Source: Eopsaltria australis
Lineage: Eukaryota > Chordata > Aves > Passeriformes > Petroicidae
NCBI GenBank assembly: GCA_034509425.1
Contig: JAVTVJ010000023.1
Span: forward strand, 496,001 to 560,000
Length of the DNA stretch: 64,000 bases
Direction of reading: 5' to 3'
Shown here one piece after another: positions 21,101-36,100 of the stretch. Both the position numbers and the translations under genes were made by a program. The notes below the pieces were generated by a model, which worked only from the letters and a program-made list of their open reading frames with translations, searched no databases and had not been told where the DNA came from. Positions within the stretch are counted from its first letter, which is position 1, and each line of letters begins with the position of its first letter.

Positions 21101-24100
21101 GAACAGAATATTGACTGTAAACCCAGAAAACTTCCTGGGGAAAGGAACGACAGAATAATGAAAAGGAAAATGTAAGACTGCAGGTAAGTACTCACTTCAG
21201 TAACTTTGTGTTTGACATGATGAGTTCCTTCCAGTTCACAAAGATCAGCCCCATTTCTCCTTCTGTGAGACAGCCTGAATCAGCCATTGGTTTTTGAAAA
21301 ACCTGCAGCCAAAAAATGAGCAATTCTTCAGAGAACAGAAACAGCTCTGCCTCTTCCTTAGCCCAGCAGTGACTTTCTTTGAATGCTCAGTGCTTGATTT
21401 CTCAGCAGTTAAAAGCAATTCCTTACTAGCACTTGTGACAGCTGTTTCCCCTGAGCGTGTGACCCCATTCTGACACCAGCATCAGGACTTACAAAGCGAG
21501 GTCAAGCACTGGGACCTGCAGGCTGACAGCTCAGCAGAAGAGCATTCCTGTGATCTCAGTCAATCACTGCACAAATTACACTCAGGCACTGCTCCTCTCC
21601 CCTGACCCAGAGCACTCAGGGTCACCCTGTGTGCAGAGCCACAGCTGCTCTCAGGGGCCCTCAGCACCTCATCCATGGGGAGCAGAGCACCCCTGTGATT
21701 TGACTATTTAACATGTGCCACACTTCACCACGTCACTGTTCGACACCGAGGGGTCAAACTGGGTGGCCAAGAGCACTTAATACTGGCCTGTCCCTGCCTT
21801 GCCAAGGGAGATGGTCTTGCTTCCAGGAATAAAACTGGGGAGAAGGCATGTGATCAGCTTTTATCGTGCTTCTACAGCTCTGTGCAGCTCTGCTCGACAC
21901 CGGTACCCAGCCCATCATCTTTTTACTGAGCCCAAACACCTAAGAACAGGATTTGGAAAACAGGAAGGTTTTTGTAAGCTGATGGGTTTCACCAAGTGGT
22001 GCTTTTGCCTGGCGAGCAACCACATAACATTCACTGGAAAAGGAGGTGCCCTCACACCTTTCTTCCTCCATCATCTCACAATTCCTAAGAATCCCTTTAT
22101 TGTTTTTATTCAGCAGGACAGAGGTGTTCTTTTTCCAAATGCATTTTCACATCCAAGACATCTCACCTCTACGACGAGCTGCAGATCATCCATGTACCTT
22201 TCTTCCGTCTGAATGAGCTCATGAATGTAGCCCTGCCTTTTCCTTTCCATGGGCTGCATGGTGTCAAGGCTCTGGAGATCAGCACACCCTGCAGGAAGTA
22301 AGTCAGGAGTTTAGATTCCACTCAAGGCATCAAATCTGATAAATTACCAAAACTGCACCAGCATTCAGCAGTCTGGCTCAGACTATACAGGCACTGGTAA
22401 ACCCACTCTGCAGCAGCAGCAGGTTTCAAAATCTAGTGATGTAGCAATTGACCCCCTCTCTTCTTTGTGTCACTTTTCAGTCTGTCACCTTTTTATTTCT
22501 TTGAACACCCCTTGTACTGTGATGTAGAGTAAGAGTTCCTGACTTCTTGCCGCTCCATTTGTCTCATGCTTTTCTCATCTCTTCTGCCACACTGATTTGA
22601 AACTGTTATTTTCTCTTATCATGCACAATGTCCTTTTGGACTTGATGATCTAAAAGGCCTTTTCCAGCCTTAATGATTCTATGATTCTAAGTTGTCTGTT
22701 GTGAGATGAAGTCATCAAAAGCATGGCTGGTCCCGACTTAGGACACTGCACCTTTAATCCCCACCCCATTTCTAAGTTCTCTGCATTAGTTATTAATTTA
22801 TAATACAAACCACCACTACAAATTTGTAAAGCTGTAATCCATAACATTGTAGTTGTGTAGCTTCACAGCGGCACTTGTTTTTTTTTTTTCAAAATGAGCT
22901 GGAAATATATGCAATGATTTTTAATGCATCAAGGATGAAGAATCAAAATCATGCACAGGAACACACTGACAGTCAATGACACAAACCCCAAGTTTCTGTC
23001 ACAACATGCAGACCCTGCAGCTTCACACGGCTCTATCTCTACTGGATGTTAGTAAACAAGACAACAGTGTTCAAACTTTAGTAACCAAACCAAAAACTGG
23101 TAAAACCAGAGTGGTGAATGTGTTTAGCTGGGTAAAGGAGAGCACAGGAAGTCAATCTGATCCCTCTGTCAGCTATCACACAGCAGAGTATTGCAAAGCA
23201 GCAGGGTGGGGGGAAAGAAAGAAAAGGAACAATTACAGAGTGTTTGAGAACATCCATCTATCGCTGGGTGTGATGGCATCGGACTGCAATACCAGGTGAG
23301 CTGTGGGTTTTGCAGGACAGCAGAAAGGACATCGCAGGGACTCACTGAGATCCAGCAGCTCTAGAGGAACAATACTTGATGAAGGTTTACAGGAGCTGTG
23401 AAAGGCAGAATGACCTACAGCAGGAAGGGCTGCGTCTCCCTTGTCACCCTGACACTCCTGGCACACACGGATGTGACTTTCATTGCCAAGGTATAGATCT
23501 GCTCATGGGAAGGCGGGTTAGTAATAAATTTGAGGGGAAAAAACCAAGAAACACTAAACATTAGGCTGAACTCGATGTGACAGTGGCCTAATGGAAACCT
23601 CACAGGCTCCTGATTCCGGCATCAAGGTGCTCTGAAAGAGCAACTATCAGCAAAAGAGAAACTCTTGCCAAGTCAAATTTTAGGACGCCTTAACAAGGAA
23701 ACCCTTTGAACAACACAAAGAAGTAAAAGAGCAAAGACAACAGCTAGATTGAAAATCAGGACTTTTCAGTTCTGTTTTGCACCCTAAGGAGGATCACAGA
23801 TCTTAAGCTTTCTGACAAGGTTTGAAAAAACGACTTTTTAAGAAGAGATGAGTGATTGCAGCTCTTTTGATCACACAGAATGCTCCTTCTGGCCTTTGTT
23901 ATCCCTAGAGCTACAACCAGGCCAAAATTAGATGAGAAAAAGGAGTAAAGATACAGATAAAAGTGATTCCTGCAAAGTTTGATGTCTTAGTCCATTGAGA
24001 CAGTCTGTGGCTGATGTGCTACTTTTAGATTCTTGTGTCACCCTTCAGTCTGTACAGGACTGAGTTTAAGCCCACCTGGTTACCAAGACATGAAATTTTA

Positions 24101-27100
24101 GGACAATCCAAGGGCTTGTACAGTAACCAGGCATTAATTGTCCAGATCTGGAAGTCTCAGCTTTGGCCAGTGGCTCCCTTTCCCACTGCAAGGTGCACTC
24201 CTGTGACAGAAGTAGCAATGGACTGAGCTCCTGTTTGCTTGTGTGCCAGCTGCTGGAACAACCCACATACTGGGATTTGAGTTTGTCTCATGCTGACCAC
24301 TGGAAACTGGGGCAAAGCCTGGGAGAAAAATGGGCCTTTTTATGCATTAAAATAGATTTGGTTTATTAATTCCTGATCAGATGCAAAAATGCAGTTACAT
24401 GAACTGGCTCCTGTGCTAACCTTGTGTTTGGACTGTCAGCTTCTGGGATGAAGGAATGACTGCTATTTTGGATTTAGTATTTTATATAATTTTATTTAAA
24501 TACTAGCGTTTACTAGTGAAAACACTCCCAATTTTGATAGGTCTGATGATACTGGCATAAAAACACATGATGCAATCCCTACATTTGATTTTAGAGGGTG
24601 AATTCAGACATTTGAGTCTGAAGGGGAAAAAAAAAACTAAAAAGAAAATAAACCAGCCTAACGAGTGCATTTGCCAATGTTTTTTCCTGAATGGCCAGAG
24701 CAACCCGTGGGCTCAGTGGTGCAGAAAGGGTGGAGTTACAGCTCTACCCCTTCTCCTCCCACGTTGCTGTTCCCTCCTTTCCTTGCCTTGCATCAATTCT
24801 GGCACTTATCTGACTCCCAGCTCACATGCCGGCAACAAACAAATCCCGAGGCAGGGAAAGGAAAATAGCAATTTTCTGCTGCTTTAACAGCCAGTAATGT
24901 GCATGAAGCAGTAAAACTGCCTTGTTTGGCAGCAGTAAGCTCTTGGCTTGGCTTCCTTCTGGTGAAGCTTCATCCCAAGCTCCCCAGGCAGCTCAGGAAG
25001 ACCAGTGGGATTTCTGGGAGTGTCTGCAGCAAGGAATTGCAGCTCCTCACCTGCTCTGCTGAGCAAGAGGGGTACCTGCCCTCTGGAGGGGAAGCCAGCC
25101 TGCCTCTCCCACCAAGAGCAGGCACTCCCAGGCTTTCAGCCAGCCTGGGGCACAGCCTGCCCAGCTCCCTCTGCAGAACGTTCACTGCAGTGAGCAGTGT
25201 CTGGAACCTTGGAAACTCGGGGCACAGCAACAGAGAGATGCCTACACTGACTCTGGTGCCTTCTGGGCTAAATCCTGCTCTCTGAGCTGAGGAAGAAGCT
25301 GCCAGGGTAAAACAACCTGGAGAGTTTATAAACAGGAAATCCCAGTCTCTGAAGTTGTACTTAAAATTATACTTTCCAAATATACCTGAGCAAGGAGTAT
25401 TTTTTCCTACTAACGTAATTATCCCTGCATGAAAAACTACTGAGTTTCACAGCCAAAAGATGTTCTCCTCTGCAGGAGATTCAAATCCCTGAAAGACATG
25501 GGGGGCTGGGGGAGAAAACCTTCCCAATTACTGACATTTTGGGTATGAGCACATTCAAGGGAAAGAGGGAGAGTTTCTGAAGAAAGGAAATCCTCCAGTG
25601 AAAGCCAGATGAGTAACACCTATCTCTATTTCCCCAGAAGACTTCTCCACTCAATGGACAGGGGAAAAAAAGCCATTAAAAGTGGCAGCTCTGAAAAGAC
25701 ATCTCAACTGTGCAGCAGGAGCTCAGGCACTCATCTGGAAGGATCTAGCCACACCAGAGGCACCAACTGCTTTGGGTGACCAATGAAGACTATTTAGGGA
25801 TAAAGATGAGGTTTACATTTGATAGTAGGAAAAAATTCTTCATGCTGCCCAGGGAAGTGGTGGAATCACCATCCTTGAAAGTGTTAAAAAAACCATATGG
25901 ATATGGCACTTGAGGATGTGGTTTAGTGGTGCTGGGTTAATGATTAGGCTTGATCTTAAAGGTCTTTTCCAACCTTAATGATTACATGATCCTACATAAA
26001 CTGCTTTTTAAAAGGAAGTATCTTGGTTTGTTTAGGGTTGGGGTTTTTTTTGGAGGGGGTTGGTTGTTTGTTTTAATTCTTTGACTCTGAAGCCAGCTGA
26101 CCTGGCTGGGGAAAAAGGTAAGGGTTGGGGTTTTTTTCCTGCCTCCATTTTCCCAGGCTGCCATAGAAAGGCCACGTGTCCCCTTAAGGACCACGGACTG
26201 GCATTAGAACAGTCCCTTGAGTACAGCCAGAGAGCAGCTGATGGCATCAGGGGACACCACAGCCAGGTGCAAGCTCTGCAGGCACACTCAAGGGCAATGC
26301 ACTTGGGATGCACTCCTGTCACTTCTGGAGCCATCAGCAGCCTCTGAAACCCACGAAAGGAACTGATCCAAGAAATCTGCTACTGGGAAAAAGGCAGTTC
26401 TCATCAGGCCCTGGGAGAAATAATAAAAACTTTTATCCAATCTCCCCTAATCAGTAAACACAGGATACTGTGCTACAACAGAAGAAATTTATGAATCAGT
26501 TTTCAAGAGGTAAAAAGCAAAATCAAGTCAATCCATCACAGGTAACACAATGCTCATTCCAAGCTATTCAGATGGGAAAAAAAATCCTCCCCCGATGGAC
26601 AAAAAACCACAACAGACAAACTAGATCCTTTTATGTGTCCCTTTAATAAAATACATTTGCATAGTTCTCTTACAACTTTGTTCAAAACCAAAGGTGAACA
26701 ATTGCCTCATGCTAAGCACAGCCTGCATTCGCGTGTCTCAACAACCATCCCCACACGTGACACTCAAGCTTGGGAAGGACAACGAGGGCTTTTAAGGCAG
26801 CACACACCAGAACACAGCAGTTTTATTGGTTCATTACACTGAAGTAGCACAGCCCTGCAGCAGCTCCCACTGCAGGCCCAGGACTGTCACATTCCTACAA
26901 GCACTTATTTACAGGTGTTTCCAACCCCGCCCAGGAGAATCACACAGGGATACACCATCCGACAAAGCCTTGAGATGGCAGAAATGTTCAGTGACCAGAG
27001 GGAGATGCTTCAGTAATTAGTGTGTAACTTTGTGATGGAGCTTTGTGCCATCTGCTCTCCTGACTGCACCATTAACCACGTGGAGGAAGCGCTTTGGATG

Positions 27101-30100
27101 CTCCCAGCCCTCACCACCACGGGCTCCTCACACACCCAGCCCTGCCTCTGGTCCCAGTGGTGGCACAAGACCTTCCTGTGTGGATCCAGCTCTGGATCAG
27201 GAACTAAGCTTGTGTCAAACCAGGCTTCTGGAGTTTGTTAGGCCATTATGCAAACCAGTTACAGAAAGAGTGTTTTGGTACCCGTTCTTGTGCATTTACA
27301 GCACTGGTTCTTACCCCTAGGAACACCAGAGCCTCTATTCTCTGCTGGCCCACAGGAGACAACATTTAGCAAGTATCACACTGCAGGTAACAGCAAACAG
27401 CATATTTTGCTTTCTACATTGGCTTCAGTCTTTCTTTTTAACCTTGTGTGGCTCTGAGCAACATTTAGACTCTCAGCTCTTGCCTGGGAATCATGAGTTC
27501 AACAAAGGACTCTCTTTTCCACTTTGCCCTTAGTTCCACAGCCAACCCTTTTCACCCAAATAAGGGTGATTTTACTTGACTGGCTGGGATGACCAGCTGA
27601 ACCCCAGTCTATGGTCTTTTATCAACAAGGGCATGGATTGCACAAAACCAGAGAAAAAGTTGCATTTTTAGAAGTAAAAGTCTGATTTAAATCCAATTTC
27701 CAACAGCCACACTGCTTCATTGATACAGAATATTATTTTTAAATAATCTTGCTGTAAATACATCCTTGGCATAGTCTTTCCTTCAGATGATCTGATGTGT
27801 GTATCCAACTCTTTCTGCATCACTGTGCAGAGAGCAGAGCTCTCGGGCAACTGTGCTGGAGCTGTGCTAGGCAGACTTTTGCAGTACACATAAATGCTGA
27901 AGGCAGGGACTAAGTCTCTCTCAATCAGCATTATTAAGGTATGTTTTTATTATTATTACATTTATTATCACACTTAAGAGGATTTAGAGCATACTCAGGT
28001 AATACTGAAACATGAAAAGGTAGCTGTGAAAGCACAAAATGCTTCACTTCAATACTCTTCAGTTCAGACTTAGAGGCAGCTGTTTCAATAATTATCAATG
28101 CTCATACCTACACAGCAACACAGGGCTACCTGTGTGAAATTTTGCCAACAGTACTGTGATCTCCAAATGTATCAGTAATTTAAATATTAAAAAAAAATAG
28201 AATGCCAGTTGGTTTTGGAAAATTCCATATAACTAGGTCCTCAAATACCTCAGTGAGGATGTGAAGTTGTTTTTAATTTTTCAAGAAACAATTAGTAGTA
28301 ATGTGGCATTCAAGGAAAATTGACTGAACACTGATTGTCAGTGTGGCTCAAATCCCACAGGTTAACAGTGCCTTTCTGCCTTTTAGAAATTACATAATTT
28401 AGAAGATCACCTAATTCTTAGACTACAGTAAGTGACTGCTTGATGCCACTGGTGCAGCACAACGCATTTCAGCCTGTATTAAACAGGCTTTCCAAGACAG
28501 AAATTCAGAGAAGGCAATTCTGGGTGAGTAGTGTATTTTAGTAGAAACACTTAAAATGTGGTTTCAGAAGGAAATCAAGTAATCTGGAATACTCAAAGGA
28601 TTATCTAGCACATTATTTGCCTACAACAACATAATTTCATTCTATAACAAAATACTGGTTCAGACAAAATACATCCAGAATAAAAATCCATTTGCAGCTT
28701 TCTGTAGGCACATTGCGTAGTCCGTATTGCACAGGAGATACATCTCTGAACTAAAGGGCACATATACATTATTTGATCAAGGATATTAAATACATAACAT
28801 TGGATTTTGGAGAAAGGCTTTTAAATCTCTGCAGCTGGATTAACCTTTTCCTGATAGTACCTTCACAACATTCATCTATATATATATATGTCTATATAGT
28901 AAACAAGCCGTTTGTTTTGTAAACATTTCTGATTGCATAAGTCACCTTCACTGTTTCATAACCAAGTTCAGGAAACCAACTACATTAAATACTGTGTCTA
29001 GAGATCTCTCTTGTTGTTACAAGAGCACAGAACTATTTAATCAGAGAAGTAGTCTAGAATCAAATTAATCCTTTTATTTAAAGGGGAATCGAGGTTACAA
29101 GTTCCTCCTTCCCTCCAAACATTATAGTAAGACATGGGCAGCCCATACTGCACTGTATTTCCAGCAGGCCAGGACTGTGGGCTGAGGAGCACAGTTCCAT
29201 CCTAAACCCAAATGCTCTGCCCTCACTCCAGGTGTCTCTTAGTGTCTCTCTCCTGGCAACACCTCTCCAGCGAGGTCACCTCTGCATTAGGCTGCTGCTC
29301 TGTTTACCAGGAGGAAGAGCAGCTTTCAGACAGTACTTTAAAAGTCACTACAGACCACAGCCAGAGACAAACAATTCAGTACCAGCAACTATTTAATGAA
29401 GAGAAGGGGCAGGGGAACGGCCTGGTCACATAGAGGCTGTGCAAGTACTTACTGCAGCAGCTAAGCATGTTTGCAAAAACTGAAAGCAAATATGAATGAT
29501 CAGAATTTAAAGGAAGGAGGCTGTTTAGGGATAGCATGTATCAAGCCAAAACAACCTGAATTCCTGCCATAGTACTACTGTGAAGGAAGAAAAAAATTAA
29601 ACATCCTCCACTCTACGTTTAATATTTCTTTCCCTTGTTAAAAAGGGTGTTAAAAGGTTGGATGGACTGCACCAGATCTACCCCTTAGATCTTGTAGCAC
29701 GTTTGTCATCACAGTGACTATCAGCAGCAGACAGGTAGGGTTTGTTTCTGGATGAGCCATGAAGGCTGCCAATTGTAAAAGCTCAATATGTAAGAGACTA
29801 AATCAAGTCCATTAGAACAATAATCAATGAACATTTTAATTCTGCAAAATATGTACATTACAACATTAAAAGAACACAAGTGCCCGTTCAAAACAGCTGA
29901 GATAAACTGTGCAAATAGTGGGTCTTTGTGTGTCTGCAATCCCACCATGCAAACGATAGCTTGATATGCATGCTAATGACTACTTATCAATCCCAAAGGA
30001 ATACTAAAGGAAACAAGGATGAACAGCAGTGAAAGCCACACAAAGACCCACTATCCTTTCTGCTTTTACAAATCAACTGAAACTGTAGATTAGAAGAAAA

Positions 30101-33100
30101 CCCACAAAAACCTAATTCCTTGACTGGATCTAATGTTCAAACGAAGCAAAAGGATTGTGTCAGACACGTGAGCAGGGCTGGCCACCCTGCCTCCACGCTA
30201 GTCAAACTTGGATAGTGGGTCTCTGAGGTGCTTTCACACTGGAAGACAACATTGGGTCCTAAAAAAAACAAAAAAAAAAAAAATGAAGGATAAAATGAAC
30301 ATAAATTTGAAGACTGAAACACATGAATTCTATGGACAAAGACAGAACAATACCAAAAAGGTCAGAAAGGAATGATGAACATTCAGCTTTCTGAAAACAG
30401 ACATCACAAGCTTCCACCCTTGCAGTTTCATATTTATAAACACACAGATTTAAGTACTTGTGACCAGCCACTGCTGACTCTGAAAACCCCTGCAGCGCAT
30501 TGAGTCGAAGAAAAAGTTTCTTCCCAATGAAAACTTCTGCAATGTAGACTCAACACAAGGTCAAACCCTAAGGGTTTTTTAAAGGCAATGGCAAAATTCC
30601 CTGAGATTTTAACAAAACCAGAATCTCTCCTGAGAAACTTCAACTGGGATATTAAAAATCAGAAAAAAATAAAATTGTAAAGAAAAATCTCATTGGAATT
30701 TATTCATATCAGCACATAAAAATTAACTCGTTCAATTCTGTTTGAACCTGAAAGAATTTAAAACCTTGCTTCTAGTCTTATGTTTCCATGGAACAGGAGG
30801 TACCACATCCCTCAGAATGCAAGGGCTACATGGTCTGAAGAGGGGCACACCTTGAGGGCAATCCAGAGACTATTCCAGACTCCAGGATTTCAACCTGCAA
30901 GTGTTATCAAGCCTGACTGACATTCACCAAATAGTTTTAGAAATACAAAGTCATTGTGTCACTACAAACTGATTGTATTTCATATGTGATCTCTGGCTAA
31001 AAGAGAAAATTATGGAGCTGTTGAGTAAAATCTTAGAATAAATCATTAATCTTTGTGTGTTAAAGTATCAATGTGGAACTGCAACAGGCAACCCCTCAAA
31101 GTCACTGCTACCATGAACTGTTACTCCACAAAGAGAAGTTACTTGACAAGAACTAGAGAACTTCAAAATGTGTTGTTCATACACAGACACAGAAATCCAC
31201 CAGCCACGAGCACGTCAGTTCAGAAGTTGTTATTTCACTATGAACACCCCTGAAAGTGAGTCAGCTTCATCCACCAGGCAGTGTGGACAGGAATTACTAA
31301 AGATCTTTTGCACATGGAAATCAACTTCTGGAAATACAGACCCTTGTTGCAGGACTTGTCTTTTGTCTCCAGCGTGTCCCATCTACACACAAGGTTTGGG
31401 GAAGACAAAAATGAGGTAGTTCTAGAGATATTATTACAAGCTACAGCCTGGAGCTCAGGCCTGAGCACCTGAAGGAATAACTCTGATGTGTGAGGAGCTG
31501 CAGCAGTGCTGGGCTATGGAAAGCAGGAAGCGTGAACAGAAAACAGTCACTACACCTAGATTACAGTGGAAAGAACTGGCACAACATTCAGCTCTGTCAG
31601 TCTCATGGGATGAGACACCTCAGGATGAACCAGAAGCCTCTCTGCACACTGAGCACAGGAGTGTCCACCTTGCTGAGCTGTCTAGCCCTCAGCAAGAACA
31701 TCTCTGAGGGATGAACTGATCTCTAACACTAGAAGACATCCAGCAACCAAGTGTGCAGACATAGCTGGAGTAGCTGTCTTCCCTCCTTACACCTCCCTCC
31801 TGCCTACCCCACCTTAAACATCCCTTGGGAAGAATGGGAAGAGAACCTGGTAGATGTGTCCTTGTCAGATCCTGATAACACACACCAGACCTGACCCTTG
31901 AGCAATGGCTGAGATTTACCTGGGGGGAGAAAATTTCAACAAAAGAAAATAGAAGGACAAGGCTCACACTGGTCCCATGGATAAGATGACAAACTTCAAA
32001 AAGTATCTCACTGAAAAAGCCAACAAATAATAAGAGAACAAGTTTCCAAGTGCAAAGCAGATGAAGACTGGCGAAAATAACAAAATGAGCTCCAGACCAG
32101 GCCACTGGGAAGAACTGTGAAGTGGTCAGCGCACCTTGCCTACCCCCCTTACACACACCTTGGAAAGAATGGGAAGAGAACCTGGCACTAGACAGGTACT
32201 GGCAACACACAAGATCTGACCCTGTGTGGTTGTGCAAGCACTCGTAGAACAGAAAATTGATTCTTTATTTTAAATCTATATTTTGAAGCCTGCTGAGTAT
32301 CATATTTATTATTTATGATGGCTTTTGTGCAAACATTTGAAGAAGGGCTATTAAAATATCATTAAAACAGGAGCAAGTCTAACCACAGACCCCAGAAGCA
32401 CAACTCAACTGTTCAGCGTCCTGCAATCACCACATGTTTAAGAGACAAACACTACAACACCCTGAAGTAATTTTCTTTTCCTTTTTCTTTCCCTGCAGGG
32501 GTCCTATGCCAGGATGTGCAGCAACACCAAGAGGAAAAGTGATCTTGTTCTGCTCACAGAGCTATGTCAGCAACTCAAGAGAAGGGACATCTCACTGACC
32601 CCAACTCCTTCTTTGCTTGGAAATTTGCCATTACAGCTACTACTAATAACTTCCAGAAAAGAATCCAGATACAAAGGGTCTTTAAATTTGAGGGAAAACC
32701 AGAATTTTCCTAAGCCACAAACCTATGTGAGTAAACCAAATCTGCCTGCTCCCTTTCCAACACCATTATACTTGATCTAGAAAAAATAGTGGGAAAAAAG
32801 CTATTATTCAACAGCGGCATTATAATACTCAGATCAGCAGTTCTTTAAAATGCAACAATGCATTTTTAAAATTATATTCTCTCCTGTTCCAAAGTTGTTC
32901 TGTAGAGGGCCACATCAACATTTCTCTGTGACAATTTCTTAGTGATTTCACAAGGATACTCGTGATAGTTTCTGTACTGTGTTTAAACAAGAGCCAAAAA
33001 TATTGTAAGGAGATCCAAAGAAGTTTTAAAGTTAATTTAGGACATATTTAAACGTTCCTCTGGTTCCAGAAGAGGTACAGAGCAGTAGCTTACTGCTCAC

Positions 33101-36100
33101 ACAATTGACCAGCAGTAGCACAGCAGCAATCTGGGAAATGGTATTTGCACAGTTCTGTGCTGGGTTTGTGCAGGCTCTGGGTTTGAGGCAGGATTTTTCC
33201 TTAAGTTTCCAAATTGCATGAGTTTCAGTATCACAACAGAGTGGCAAAGCCCAGCACAAAACTAGTGTGTAACTTAGCTTATTTGAATACTCAGAGAACT
33301 AAAAAAAATGAGAATAAATTCACCATACTCTTCATTCACCAGTAGGTAGATTTTGTAGAACTGCTTCATAGAGTAGTTCTGAGACAAAAATATAATGGCC
33401 AGGTACAGATGACAGATAATGGTGCACATCTGCACATCATTAACCTTTGCAAAAGCCAGTTTGATGTGGATGGAAATCCTCTTATTCCACATCACTGAAA
33501 TCTGAGGGAAAACTTAGTGACATACCAGCGAACAGTGAGAAAAAAAACTTACTCATCATCCAGAAAGTTTCTAATTACAACGTGGTCTTAAGCACAGTTT
33601 TTGCTGAACATCCGTGGTTTATGTGATCACCTTGCACTTGTCACATTCAACCACATAACTTGAAATGGCAACACACCTCGTGTGACAAGCTGTTACCTCT
33701 ATCATTTTTGAAAATTCCTAAGTTTTAATACTCAGCCAGAATCTTAATCTTACAGGCCATCTGGTGTAGTCTATACTGTTTCTTCAAAAGTGAGATGTAC
33801 AAACAAATTAAAGCTTTCAAAGGACCATTTTAATGATTTAGCTATGTCTAATCAAAGAATGTTAAGTTTAATCTAAATGCAGAAGTTTTTGACATCCCAG
33901 CCACACTGGCCAGAGGCATTAAAAAAAAAAAGCCAGAACAATGTGTTAGCAAAAATGTGAGCACAGAAGTAATTTAGCTAAAAAGAAAACCTCAAGAATG
34001 GTGCACACTGTCTTTTGCCCAGGAACCATAACAAGCTACCCAAGGAAAATATTTTAACTTTCCAACCCAAGCTGTGCCTTCATTATGAGTTTGTAAATTT
34101 TTCTGTAAGAATACAACTCTGTGATCAAATCTTAAGTGCAAACTGATCCTACACAGTAGCTATAGGCTAATAAGAGTGGGGCTCAGCCAGGCTTCCAGAT
34201 GGGTGTCCTTATCCCAAGAGAACTCCGAATGATGCCTGGAGAAAAACAGGAAGTGAAGGGACAAGGCCTGTCATGTCAAAGGAGCAGCTCTGGCATCCTG
34301 GCATGTTCCCAAACCCACAGGGCTGATGTAAAAGTTCATCACAGGATGAAAAGCTGAGGGAGTAAAAATTGTGCTAAATTTCTCTGGGAGAAGGGTTTTT
34401 TCTGGGGAGAGGTGCCAAAAAACAGGGGGTGTGTGTAGGGGACAGAAACCAGAAACCTTTACTGTGTTTATGTGCAAAAGGCAGAGATGATGTTGACTGT
34501 CAGGTGCACAATTTAGCATTTAGTTCTCAGCCTGCTGCTGGTGATTTTCACCTCAACCTATGTCCTGATGTATATCTTGTTTCCCAGGACTGGATGACAG
34601 CTGGAATGCTGGGAACCACAATAAGCATATTTAGGACAGACCATGTGCTAATGCCACAATCATTTTCCTATCCTTTTTATGGTTATTTTTACTTAACTGA
34701 TACACGTGTTAAAATTACTACAGCCAACACTTTCCCTTATTTTACAAAACTTGAGCAAGTTCTGTAGTTGCAGTGTGCCTGCACTGCTTCCCAATCCATA
34801 TTTGTTATCAGCATCTTACTGGAAGGAGAACTCCTACCCAATCCAGTGTTTTCAGCTCACCCTACAGCACTCTTGCTATCCCACACTGGCTGGTTGGTAA
34901 CATGCTGGTTGTTTGTAGGTTAAGTAGAAAAGGATTTAAAGTACCTTGTACTACAATAAAGTATTTAAAGAAAGAGTATTTGAAGTTCTAATCAATTCAG
35001 CTGATGCCTGAACTCCAAATTCCAAACACGAAGAACGGCAATGCACCTTTGAAATGAAGTAACAAAATCAATCAAAAACAGAGGCTGCTTACACTGTTGA
35101 CTTGGATCGGAATCTGTGGTCATCTTCACATAGTTTGAGGGGAAGAGACCTGTCACACCATTGATTTCTCCTTGCCACCAGTCAGCATCATCTTTGTTCA
35201 GCACATTAATCAGCTGCCCCTTGGAGAAACTGAGCTCGTCCTCGTTGTTCGCCGTGTAATCGTACATGGCTATCACTTGACACACTGTGAAGGAAAGAAG
35301 AGTGAAATGGAGTTATACAAGTATTATTCACTGTTTTCTCACTGCTTCACAAAACCACAGGAAAGAAACAACCATTTCACATGCACTGTTACACAAGAAA
35401 AAATGCCACATGATTTTTATCTTGATGCAGAATTGTCTACCCTTTTCTTTTATTTTTCTAAAAGAGAGCCAGCCAGTAATTCTTATTTCCACTTCATATA
35501 CCTGTGAACTTTTATAATGAATGGAATGCATCTATTGGCCTTCTAAACACTTTAAAATATAATCAAGTATGCTTCTCTCTGTTACTGGCTGAAAAGAGAG
35601 TGAGTTTGATTATCTTACTGCAAACACTTGGGGGGAAAATGTGGCAGAGGAAGAGGAAATGTGCATTAGCTAATCATGCGCTGCTGCTTTAGTCACAGGG
35701 AAGTTTTGACTAGTAAAACCCAGGAAATTGTTGTATAAGCAACTCACAGCTGTGGAGAACAGCATAATTTAAGCATGCAGCAGCAAAAAAGCTCCTTTTC
35801 TGTGAAATAACCTCATTTGTACCCAGCCATTCAAATGGAAAAACCTAGAAATAACCTGAAAATTTGCTTAGTCTCCCTCTCTGGAGAGGAGCAGTGCATG
35901 CAATTCCATGTGGTTTGCCAATGTTTGCTGGCTTTCTCTAAGATTTTGGTAGCACTTGGAAACATGGAGTTTCTGAAAGAGAAGAGCATGGCTCTTCAGG
36001 GCAGCCAGCAAAATTAAAAAGCTGGATGGATGCTGACCCTCACAGATACGTGAACAATTGAAATAGTTACATAAAATATTCTAAATTAAATTTTTTTTTT

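Larger units (their letters stand above)
22289..35092 (-). other. ITSN2: Large ITSN2 intron between SH3E and DH exons (12.8 kb)
   Basis: By far the longest intron in the window; every other ITSN2 intron is below 1.8 kb. It holds two plus-strand CR1 tails (22636-22689 and 25792-25993), a (TA)n run near 28877, a diverged direct repeat pair (31800-32235), an intronic poly(A) candidate, and otherwise AT-rich sequence. I saw no coding exon in it on either strand beyond the read-through tail at its 5' edge. Confidence 0.8.

Noticed and set aside
31689..32237. 182-codon minus-strand open frame in the large ITSN2 intron
   Set aside because: No recognisable domain, no matching splice sites in phase with exon 27 or 28, and it spans a diverged repeat pair. 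Kept only as a repeat finding.
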